Source: Allosphingosinicella indica
GTDB lineage: Bacteria > Pseudomonadota > Alphaproteobacteria > Sphingomonadales > Sphingomonadaceae
Reading direction: 5' to 3'
DNA: 64,000 nt
NCBI RefSeq assembly: GCF_900177405.1
Contig: NZ_LT840185.1
Location: 124,001 to 188,000 of the forward strand
Part shown: piece by piece, positions 42,434 to 50,700 of the stretch
Numbering within the stretch: position 1 is the first letter of the stretch
Layout of the letters: each line of letters starts with the position of its first letter
Translations under genes and position numbers: made by a program
Notes under the pieces: model-generated
What the model was told of the DNA's origin: nothing
What the model saw: the letters and a program-made list of their open reading frames with translations, nothing else
Database searches by the model: none

Positions 42434-42832
42434 TCAATCGACGTCGTTACCGGCCTCCGGCGGATCGTCGTCGCGGTTGCCCGAGCGGCCGCCGAGAAAC
42501 TGAACGTCGTCGGCAATGACCTCGTAGCCGTAGCGCTCGATGCCCTCGCGGTCGGTCCACTTGCTGTTGTGGATGCGTCCACGGACCGAGACGAGCTGTC
42601 CCTTGGTTGCATATTGCGCGACGATCCGTCCGAGACCGTTGAAGCAGGTGACGCGATGCCACTCGGTCTCCTTGGCCGTGAAGCCGCTCGCATCCTTGAA
42701 GGTCTTGCCTTCGCTGTCGCGCTTCGGCCGGCTCGTGCCGAGACTGAAGCTCGCGACATCGGTGCCGCCATTGGTGGACCGGAGGTCGGGGTCGGCGCCG
42801 AGATTGCCGACGAGAAGGACGATGTTGGTCAT
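42434..42832 (-). CDS. ssb: Single-stranded DNA-binding protein of the element
   Basis: A 132-residue SSB with one OB fold: MTNIVLLVGNLGADPDLRSTNGGTDVASFSLGT, broken here by motif names; the middle WHRVTCFNGLGRIVAQYATKGQLVSVRGRI and VIADDVQFLGG are diagnostic. The C terminus ends PPEAGNDVD and is shorter and less typical than the chromosomal acidic DDDIPF tail. It protects single-stranded DNA during conjugative transfer or replication. The upstream region carries the 66-bp repeat shared with the DUF2493 gene. Confidence 0.9.
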   Translation of the reverse strand: MTNIVLLVGNLGADPDLRSTNGGTDVASFSLGTSRPKRDSEGKTFKDASGFTAKETEWHRVTCFNGLGRIVAQYATKGQLVSVRGRIHNSKWTDREGIERYGYEVIADDVQFLGGRSGNRDDDPPEAGNDVD

Positions 42833-42919
42833 GGTAGCTCTCCTGCAAGTCGCCGGACCGTCCCGAGCGACAGCCCGACGAGAGCCGCGGCAAGGGCGCC
42901 GGACCGCACCGCAGGGGAA

Positions 42920-42985
42920 CCCCGGCCCAAGGCCGGCGCGGGCAGCCCGTCAGGGCAACACGGGCCGCAGGGCCGCGGGTTGCGG
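42920..42985. repeat. 66-bp leader repeat, copy 1 (upstream of ssb)
   Basis: Near-identical to 45156-45221 (one single-base gap and few substitutions). Contains the inverted repeat CCGGCCC-AAGGCCGG and the words GGGCAGCCCG and GGGCAACACGGGCCGC. It lies 88-153 bases before the ssb start on the leftward strand; a second short match CGCCGGACCGTCC (42851-42863) sits nearer to the start. Confidence 0.7.
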
Positions 42986-43089
42986 ACCGGCGACGCCGCG
43001 GCACACCGGGCTGGAAATCAGGAACGGGGTGGTCCGCGACCGCAGAAGCAAACACCTCAACCCATCGCACTCGTTGCGCTAGAAAAGCC

Positions 43090-44001
43090 CTAGGCGGCCT
43101 CCGCCAAGGTTGCGATCCGCGCCTCGCAAGCTTCGCGCACGATCTGGTGGAGCAAAGCGACCCGCGCAGACAGCCACTCGAGCTGCTCGGCGCTGATCCG
43201 GTAATGGCGTGAATAGCGTGCCTTCACATAGGCCTCGCGGAGCAGCTCATAGCAGCGCCGCTCGAACTTGGTCTCGCGCGGCCACACCTGCTTCAACCGC
43301 GGCTCAATGTCCTCGGCGAGCTGCCGCAGCTGGTTCAGATTGTGCGTCTTCGGGCTGTACAACGTGCGCACCAAAAAAAGGCAATGATAGTATCGCTCGC
43401 TCGCTTGGTGGAGCAGAAACGCCGCCAGCTTACTCTTGCCCCTTCCAATTGCGTCCCGCGCGCTCTCTTCGAAATCTCGTGCACTCTCGAACCATTCGTC
43501 GAAATAATCCTGCGTTTCCTTCAGCGCTTCGGCGGGCGAAAGCGGCCGCGGTTCGGCGAATGGATGACCCGGCTCCTCGAACAGGGCCGTCCCGTCGCGC
43601 AGGATGTCGATGAAGAAATAGCGGCCGAGCGCGAGCTTCTCGTTCACGTCGTCGAGGCTGTGATAGACGATGCTGACCGGCGTGCGCAGCGTCGTCCCAC
43701 CGGCCAGTTCGGCGAGCAATCGCTCTTCGGTCTTCGCCCAGAATTCGGGAACGTCGGTCAGTTCCTCGCGATCGACGACGACGAGCAGATCATAGTCCGA
43801 AAAATAGCGGCCGACCGGATCCTCGACCCAGTCGCCGCGCGCATAACTTCCGAAGAGGATGATCTTGAGGAGCTTGCCGCCGCGCAATCTGGGCATCGTC
43901 CGGCGCGCAATCGCGAAGTCGAAACCCTCGCGGATCGCATCGACCACGAACGCGAGCTCGCGCTGCTTGCCGTCCGGCAGGAAATCGGTGCCGCTTCGCA
44001 T
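43090..44001 (-). CDS. MNT-HEPN fusion protein (nucleotidyltransferase plus HEPN domain)
   Basis: A 303-residue two-domain protein. The N-terminal minimal nucleotidyltransferase has GSYARGDW (51-58) and the catalytic Asp pair in FSDYDLLVVV (SDYD 68-71). The C-terminal HEPN domain (about 165-300) ends with KARYSRHYRI (260-269), the usual MNT-associated HEPN motif. MNT-HEPN pairs act as toxin-antitoxin systems where the MNT enzyme adenylylates the HEPN RNase; here both are fused. Start 44001 has GGAGGCGAG upstream. It sits between DUF2493 and ssb in the element backbone; relatives in sphingomonad elements are usual. Confidence 0.85.
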   Translation of the reverse strand: MRSGTDFLPDGKQRELAFVVDAIREGFDFAIARRTMPRLRGGKLLKIILFGSYARGDWVEDPVGRYFSDYDLLVVVDREELTDVPEFWAKTEERLLAELAGGTTLRTPVSIVYHSLDDVNEKLALGRYFFIDILRDGTALFEEPGHPFAEPRPLSPAEALKETQDYFDEWFESARDFEESARDAIGRGKSKLAAFLLHQASERYYHCLFLVRTLYSPKTHNLNQLRQLAEDIEPRLKQVWPRETKFERRCYELLREAYVKARYSRHYRISAEQLEWLSARVALLHQIVREACEARIATLAEAA

Positions 44002-44090
44002 GGGATGAGACTCGCCTCCGAGGGATGAAAGGACAAGCAAAAAGCGCGATCGCACCGGACCGGATGAGACCGGCCCGGCGCGACTCGCGG

Positions 44091-45053
44091 TCAGACCGCA
44101 GCCGCAGCGCGCGCCGCCTGCTTGGGATTGGTGCCGCCCGGCCCGCGCCGGTCGACCACCGCGATGCGCTTTGCCTTAGCGTCGATCACCAGCCGCTCGA
44201 GCACGCCATTGCCCGAGAAGGCGACGACGTAGCGCGGGTCGAGCGCCAGCATCTGCTCGTTCCGGCGGAAGCCCGCGCGGGCGCCCAGACGCCGGTCGAG
44301 GGAAAAAGCGATCTGCGACACCTTGCGCTGCTCGGCCCACGAAGCGGCCAGACCGTCCGCGCCCTTGGTGTCGCCGCCATGGACGAGGACCATGTCAGGA
44401 ACGCGGTCATAGACCTTGTCGAGCGTCGCCCAGATCGCGTCGCCATAGGCTTTGGCTTCGTCCGTAGTCGCAAAGGTCTGTCGTCCGCCACCGAAGACGA
44501 TCGGCGTGCCTTCGGGCATCGCGGCGCGACGGCGGCTTTCGGCGCGTGCCTTGAGAAACGCACGCCCATCGACCACGGCGGATGTCAGACCCTCGCCATG
44601 ATTGAAGCGCGAGCTACCTGCCGGACGCCAGGACGATCCGGTCTCGCGGGTGTAGAGCAAGGCCGCGGCTTCGCGAAAGCTCTCGAGACCGACCATCGCG
44701 GCCTCGGCGCCGCGTGCGCGGTCGATCTGCTTCTCGAGTTCGCCGGTATGGACTTCGGAGCCGTCGGCACTGGCGAGCAGGCATCGGATTTCGTCGGTCG
44801 CGCGATCGAGCTGGCCCGAGCGCTTGGACGCGGCGCGGTGGAAGAGATTGACGAGACCCCAGGCGAGCTCCTCGACATCCTCCTCGAGCGCGGTTCCTGG
44901 AAAGAGCGCGAACAGATCGGACCAGATGGCCGCGACGGTCTGCTCCACGGCGCCGGGATCCGGGAGGACATCGGTGGCGGCAATTTCGATCCGCGCGATA
45001 TGGATATGGCCGAGCTCGAGTTGGGCGAGCTGGGCTGCGAGCGTCGTGTGCAT
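44091..45053 (-). CDS. DUF2493 (SLOG-like) domain protein
   Basis: A 320-residue protein. Residues 1-180 are a helical domain of unknown role. The C-terminal DUF2493 domain (about 195-310) has the SLOG/YspA-type Rossmann pattern: PIVFGGGRQTF, VPDMVLVHGGDTKGADGLAASWAEQ (the GGDxKGAD ligand loop) and PRYVVAFSGNG. SLOG domains bind nucleotide-derived or ADP-ribose-like ligands, and DUF2493 genes are regular passengers of sphingomonad integrative elements. Start 45053 has GGAG eight bases upstream; the extension to 45338 runs through the leader repeat and is rejected. Confidence 0.85.
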   Translation of the reverse strand: MHTTLAAQLAQLELGHIHIARIEIAATDVLPDPGAVEQTVAAIWSDLFALFPGTALEEDVEELAWGLVNLFHRAASKRSGQLDRATDEIRCLLASADGSEVHTGELEKQIDRARGAEAAMVGLESFREAAALLYTRETGSSWRPAGSSRFNHGEGLTSAVVDGRAFLKARAESRRRAAMPEGTPIVFGGGRQTFATTDEAKAYGDAIWATLDKVYDRVPDMVLVHGGDTKGADGLAASWAEQRKVSQIAFSLDRRLGARAGFRRNEQMLALDPRYVVAFSGNGVLERLVIDAKAKRIAVVDRRGPGGTNPKQAARAAAAV

Positions 45054-45155
45054 GGCTTCGTCTCCTTCAAGGATGCGCCGGACCGTCCGGCGACGGGTGC
45101 CACCAGGCACGGCGGCGGTGCCCTCCCGCACCGGCGCGCCAGGCGCGCCGGGACA

Positions 45156-45221
45156 CCCCCGGCCAAGGCCGGCGCGGGCAGCCCGCAAGGGCAACACGGG
45201 CCGCAGGTCGGCGGGTTGCGG
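45156..45221. repeat. 66-bp leader repeat, copy 2 (upstream of DUF2493 gene)
   Basis: Same sequence as 42920-42985 apart from a single-base gap and a few substitutions, in the same orientation, 103-168 bases before the DUF2493 start. The shared distance and orientation suggest a common leader or regulatory element. Confidence 0.7.
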
Positions 45222-45554
45222 GCGGCGGCGGCGAGGCGTGCAGGGCGACCCTCTGGCGCCGGTCGGCGCATCGCGAGGAGGGAGAGGACGTCCACCGGCA
45301 CAGGTTGGGAGCGGTGAGAACTCCGGGCGGCGATCCATTCCGGCCGTCGGACCATCGGCGCCAATCTCCTGTGAAGCGCCGGAGGCCCGTCCGGACGGGC
45401 ACCCTCCAGCTGTTCAGTGAGGCATCTCAGCTAGGTCCTGTGACCGGGGTCGATCGCGGCGGAAAGTTGGAAGGCGCCTGCATGTTCCGTTGGACGCTTC
45501 CAGTGGCCACTTCTCACAAGGTCCGGTCACCGCTCCCGGCCAGTGCCGGGAAAG

Positions 45555-45584
45555 CGGCGGCCGCTCGAAACCGAGCGGCCGCCG
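45555..45584 (-). terminator. Strong GC-rich hairpin after parB
   Basis: Thirteen-base perfectly paired arms (CGGCGGCCGCTCG, 45555-45567, with its complement 45572-45584) around the 4-base loop AAAC. It begins 19 bases after the parB stop. The T tract on the leftward strand is short (CTTTCCC), so termination efficiency is uncertain. Confidence 0.6.
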
Positions 45585-45602
45585 ATATGGGGACAAATTC
45601 GC

Positions 45603-47642
45603 TCAGGCGGCTTCGCACTCAGGCGCACCGTCGCATGAGCCGCCCGATGCGATCTCGCCTGCAGGACGCCGCGCAGGGCCGTCACCCGTTTCGCCATCGG
45701 GGCCGTCCGCAAGGTCACTCTCGTCCAAGATCTCGACGAGATGCGCCGGCGGCTGGAAACGCATCGCGTCGGGCAGCCACGCAAGCGCGGCTTCCTTGAC
45801 CGCGACGTCGGCGATGAAGTCACCCGCGAAGATACGCTCGCAGGACTGGGCGAGCTCCGCCTTCTTCGCCTTGTCGTACCGACGCGCAAGCTCGTCGCCG
45901 CCAACGGCAGCCAGTGCGCTCAAGGCTACGGCTTTGGGCACACGGTCGAAATAATTCGCGCCGGTGGGGCGCCACCAGGCGGCGACATCGATTCCGAGAA
46001 GGCCACCGAGATGATCGTGGAAAGCGCAGCGGTGCGCCGTTCCGCCAAGACTGGCGTCCAGGGTCGATGCGACGGCGTGGCCGAGCCACGCGCCGCGCGC
46101 CGGCTCGTCGAGCCTTCGGAAGGCGTCGAACCGTTCGGCGAGCGTGTCGCCCGCCAACCAGCTTCGATCCAGCCCATCGGCAGCCTGAGACCGCGCGATG
46201 CTTGCCGCCGCATCCGGCGTCGCGAAGTCGCCGATCGGATCGGCCACCGGCCCTGCGCGAAGCGCGAAGCCCGTCTGTTCCAGCGTCCGTGTCTCTGCCT
46301 TGACGACTGCGAGGAAGATCGCAAGATCGAGCGCGAGCGCGGGATCGGCAGCGATATGGACGGCGAGGATATCGCGTCGCTGCATCGTGAGTTCGTCGAT
46401 CAGCCGCTGCGACAGGCCGCGCCCGGGCGCGGCATCGACAGTATCACTCACGCGATCATTGCCCTCCTCCGCCTCGTCGGCGGACGAAGGAGCAATCCGG
46501 AAGTAGCTGCGATGAAGGGCCGCCGTGCCGGTTTCGTCGATCAGCAGGAATGTGCCTGCTTGTGACTGCAGCTCCGGATCGAGCACAGGCGGCCGGTCGG
46601 TAATCGCGCGAAGGGCCTGCGATGCGTCCTGCACCGCGGCCTCGGCTTTCACTAGCTCGCTTTCGCTGCTGCGCTCGTCCTCGAGGATCGCGATCTGATC
46701 GGCGATCTCGGCCTCCAGGGCATCGATCCGCTGCACCTCCGCATCGGTCAAGGGCATCGGCGCCACATCGATCCGCTGGAGGCCCGCGACATGGTCGCCA
46801 TTGACCCAGGGATCGAGGATCGGCCGGACGAACGCCAATTCCTGTTCGGAGGCGGCTGCATCGGCCAGCGCGGCGAGCTTCTCGCCGGCAAGACGATCGA
46901 CGAGCGCGATATCGAGCCAGCGGGCCTCCGTCTCGTCGGCAAACAGATCTCGTTCGATGCGCCCGCCCGCCGCGACATAGGCGTCCTCGCCGACGAAGAG
47001 TGCGCGGCGATCGCCGGCCCGGATGCTGGCCTCCGTCATCATCCGGCGGATCGTGTCCGGGCTGGTGGCGCCATAACCGTTGGCCAGCTGCTCGTACACG
47101 TAGGCTTGCCGCTCACGATCGGCGCTGACGGCATAGGCCTTGGCGACATCGAGCGTGATTGCGCCGCGCGAGAGCGCATCGAACACGGGGGACGCGAGAT
47201 CGGACAGGCGAAGGCGGCCCTCGACGAAGCGGACCGTAAGACCGAAGCGCCGTGCGACACCCTCGACATCGGCCCCGTCGGCGATCAGCTGACCGAAGGC
47301 GCGGCACTCGTCGGCAGCGGTCATCGAGAGCCGCTGAAAATTCTCCGCAAGACCGGCTTCGCGCATTGCGACCGGATCGGACTCGACGACGAGGCAGGGC
47401 ACACCCGTGTCGGGTGCGATCGCGCCTTCCGCGGCCAGCGCCTGCAGCGCGGCGAGCCGCCGGTTGCCCGCCTCGACATGATAGCGGCCCTTGGGCTTCT
47501 TGGCCTTGCTGACCACCAGATTCTGAATGAGTCCGCGGCCGGCGATGTCGGCCTTGAGCTGGAGGTCGGCGGCCGCGTCGGCCGATTGCCGGACATTGCG
47601 GGGCGACGGACATAGCGTATCGAGAGGAAGCGAGACGATCAT
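45603..47642 (-). CDS. Large ParB/RepB-like partition protein
   Basis: A 679-residue protein. The N-terminal ParB domain (about 1-110) has CPSPRNVRQ, LIQNLVVSKA, VEAGNRRLAALQAL and the AENFQRLSMTA segment, followed by a KorB-like HTH helix set (ECRAFGQLIADGADVEGVARRFGLTVRFVEGRLRL). The remaining 450 residues (linker with DAEVQRIDALEAEIADQIAIL coiled coil and a C-terminal helical domain) match the long ParB type of sphingomonad elements, much larger than chromosomal ParB (about 300). Start 47642 follows AAGGAG. Probable role: partition or regulation of the element. No ParA gene is adjacent. Confidence 0.9.
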   Translation of the reverse strand: MIVSLPLDTLCPSPRNVRQSADAAADLQLKADIAGRGLIQNLVVSKAKKPKGRYHVEAGNRRLAALQALAAEGAIAPDTGVPCLVVESDPVAMREAGLAENFQRLSMTAADECRAFGQLIADGADVEGVARRFGLTVRFVEGRLRLSDLASPVFDALSRGAITLDVAKAYAVSADRERQAYVYEQLANGYGATSPDTIRRMMTEASIRAGDRRALFVGEDAYVAAGGRIERDLFADETEARWLDIALVDRLAGEKLAALADAAASEQELAFVRPILDPWVNGDHVAGLQRIDVAPMPLTDAEVQRIDALEAEIADQIAILEDERSSESELVKAEAAVQDASQALRAITDRPPVLDPELQSQAGTFLLIDETGTAALHRSYFRIAPSSADEAEEGNDRVSDTVDAAPGRGLSQRLIDELTMQRRDILAVHIAADPALALDLAIFLAVVKAETRTLEQTGFALRAGPVADPIGDFATPDAAASIARSQAADGLDRSWLAGDTLAERFDAFRRLDEPARGAWLGHAVASTLDASLGGTAHRCAFHDHLGGLLGIDVAAWWRPTGANYFDRVPKAVALSALAAVGGDELARRYDKAKKAELAQSCERIFAGDFIADVAVKEAALAWLPDAMRFQPPAHLVEILDESDLADGPDGETGDGPARRPAGEIASGGSCDGAPECEAA

Positions 47643-47759
47643 CGGTGGCACTCCTTCATGAGCCCGGCGCAAGCCACTCCTGCGCCTTCGGCTCACCCAC
47701 CGCCCGCCTCCCTCCTCTCTCTTGCCCGGTGGCGGCTCGCCGCTGTGAAAGCCTCGCTG

Positions 47760-50700
47760 TCAGGCGGCCAGGCGCGTCAGGACCGCGTCCGCGCCCGTGA
47801 CGGGCACGAAGAGCCGCGTCTGGTAGCGGATGATCTCGGTGAAGCAGCCCTGCGCCTTGAACCAGCCGAGGCGTGCCGCATCGAAGCCGGTGAGCTCCAG
47901 CCGGTAATTGTCGTTGACGCGGCTCCGCTTCACGACGAGCGCGCTGCCAGCCTGAAGCGGCAGCGGCGCGCCCCCCGCGAGCACGCTTCTTACGATGCTT
48001 GCCGCATCCTGGCTCTCGGGCAGATCGAGCCCGAGCCGCGCTGCGAGCTGCGCCAGCGCTGCTTCCGGCACGGCGCGGCCGAGCAGAGATCTACCATCGT
48101 CGGCGGCAATACGGATCACCTGCAGATGATCTTCGGGCAGCTTGTCCCAGACGGGAAGCAGCAGTCCCGTGGCAAGATGCAGGACCTCCGTTCGAGGCGT
48201 GGCGGCGATGGCTTCGGCTTCGGCGGCCCAGGCGGTGGCGAAGCGCTCGTCCGACGCTGGCTCCCAACAGGATTCCGCGAGTTGCTGGGACGTGAGATAT
48301 TCGCGCTTTAGAGGCCGGATGAGCGCGACGCGAGATATTGCCGTGCCTTCGTCCGACAGGAAGCTTCGCGCCGGAATCCGAAGGGCAGCCTTTCCCGACC
48401 GGCTGTTCACCAAGCGCTGCATGCCGGCGCGGGTCCCATGGTCCCGTTCCAGTCCGGCAAGGCCGACAGGCCGTTGCCGGAACCTTGCCTCGAGGCGGAG
48501 CAGGTGGGTGGTGGCGCCGGACTTGGCGTCGGTGCGTAAGAGCCGGTCGTCCAGGACGTGGAAATCCTCGACCGCGAGCGTTTCCACACCGATATCGAGC
48601 GTGCCCGCCCCGCGCGCTGCAGCCACCCTTGCTTCGACGAGTGAAAGAAACTCGTCGAAGATGGCGTTCTGGAGCGTGATGCGAAAAGCCAGCAGGCGGT
48701 TCAGCCAGCGCTGGATGGGCGGGAGGTCCTCGCGCAACGCCCCACCCTCGATCGTGAGGCGCAGGCCCGAGGCCGCCTCGAAGGCGGTCAGCGCGATCGA
48801 GCGGAGCTTGCCGCGGTGGAGCAAGCGATACCAGCCAAGCAACGCCTCGCGCGCATAGGGGCTTTCGAGATTGTCGGCGGGGTCGAACAGATTCTGCCCC
48901 CCGGTCTGACGTTGCCCGCGGGTAAGCGCGCCCATCGCATCGAGCCGCCGCGCGATCGTCGAGATGAAACGGCGTTCGCCGCGAACGTCGGTGGTCACCG
49001 GCCGGAACAAGGGCGCGGCGGCTTGGCGCGTGCGATGGGTGCGACCGAGCCCCTGAATCGCGGCATCGGCCCGCCAGCCCGGTTCCAGCAGATAATGGAT
49101 GCGGCGCTGCTGGTTCGCGGCATCAAGATCGGCATGATAGCTGCGGCCTGTCCCGCCAGCGTCGGAGAATACGAGGATGCGCTTGTCGCCGCGCATGAAG
49201 GCCTGCGCCTCGGCAAGGTTGACACCGGCGCCGCGGCGCTCGACCTTCTGGGCGCCATCACTGCCGATAATGAGCCGCTGCGTGCGGCCCGTGACTTCGG
49301 CAACCTGTGCGGTCCCATATATCTCGACGAGGCGATCGAGCGCCGTTGCAATCGGCGGCAGCGCGCACAGGCGCTCGATGAGATCGTCCCGGGACCGGAC
49401 CGCCGCCTGGCAATGGACCGGTCGGCCTTCGGCATCGGACATCGGTTCGGAGCGCTGATTTCCCTCGGCATCCGTGAAGACGTTCATCAGGCGGGTCGGA
49501 AAGGCGGCCGCGAGATAGTCGATCACATATTCCCGAGGCGACGGGTCGATCGCAAGCGACGCCCGCTCGGCAGGGTCGAGGTCGGCCAGGCGCCTCGCGA
49601 GCATTGCCTCGCCGGTGGAGACGAGCTGGATGACGACGCTGTTGCCGGCAGCGAGGTCGGCGTCGATGGCGCTCAGCAGCGTCGGCAGCTTCATCGCGAG
49701 CAGCAGCTGCGCGAAGAAGCGCTGCTTGACGCTTTCGAAGCGCGAGATTGCTGCGGACCTGGCCTGCGGATTGAGCGTGTCGCCCGTCGCTGCATCGACG
49801 ACGCGCGTCGCCGCCAAGGCGGCATCAAGATGATTGTGAATGATCGCCCAGGCGTCGGCGTAAGCATCGTAGACGGCGATTTGCGATCCAGTCAGCCGGT
49901 GTTCGAGGACATCATATTCGACCCCGGCAAAGGAGAGTGCGCGCGCGGTGTAGAGGCCCAGGGCCTTCAGGTCCCGCGCCACCAACTCCATGGCCGCGAT
50001 ACCGCCGGAGCGGATCGACGCGACAAATTGCGCCCTGTCTGCGAACGCCGTCTCGGCCCCCCACAGACCGAGCCTGGCGGCATAGGCCAAGTTGTTGATG
50101 TCCGACGCGCCGGTCGCCGATGCATAAAGGACACGCGCGCGAGCTAGCGAATTCTGGAGCCGGATGCCTGCAATGCCCTGCTCCGATCCTTTGACGGCAC
50201 CACGCTTGCCTTCGCCGCCCGCCGCATTGGCCATGGCATGAGCTTCGTCGAAGGCGATCACGCCTTCGAAGCTGGTCCCTGCCCATTCCAGGATCTGCGC
50301 CAGACGCGTCGCGTCCCCGCGCCCCGATCGGAGCGTCGGGTAGGTGACGAAGAGAATGCCCGAGTGATGGATGGTGGCGCCGATTTTCCATGCCGAAAGC
50401 GGCTGGATGTCCATCGGCAGGCCGCCGAGCGCGGACCAGTCGCGCCGGGCATCTTCGAGCAGCGCCTCATTCTTGCTGATCCAGATATGTTTCGACTCCC
50501 CGCGAAGCCATCGATCGAGAATGACGCCGGCGACCTGACGCCCCTTTCCCGCGCCCGTTCCGTCCCCCAGGAAGAAGCCGAGCCGGTAGGTCTGACCGGC
50601 CGCGTCGGGTTGCAGGGTGCAGCCGTCGTCACACGCGAAAGTGCCCGGAAGGTCACGATCGAAAGCGGTTCCCGCATAGATCAGCGTTTCGAGCTGCGCG

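Larger units (their letters stand above)
45054..45602. other. Leader region and terminator between DUF2493 gene and parB
   Basis: No gene. It holds the second copy of the 66-bp repeat (45156-45221), a CGCCGGACCGTCC word (45076-45088) matching the one before ssb, and a strong hairpin (45555-45584) just after the parB stop. Confidence 0.55.

Noticed and set aside
42164-43093. Rightward 309-codon frame across ssb
   Set aside because: It is the antisense shadow of the ssb gene and its leader repeat; no motif.
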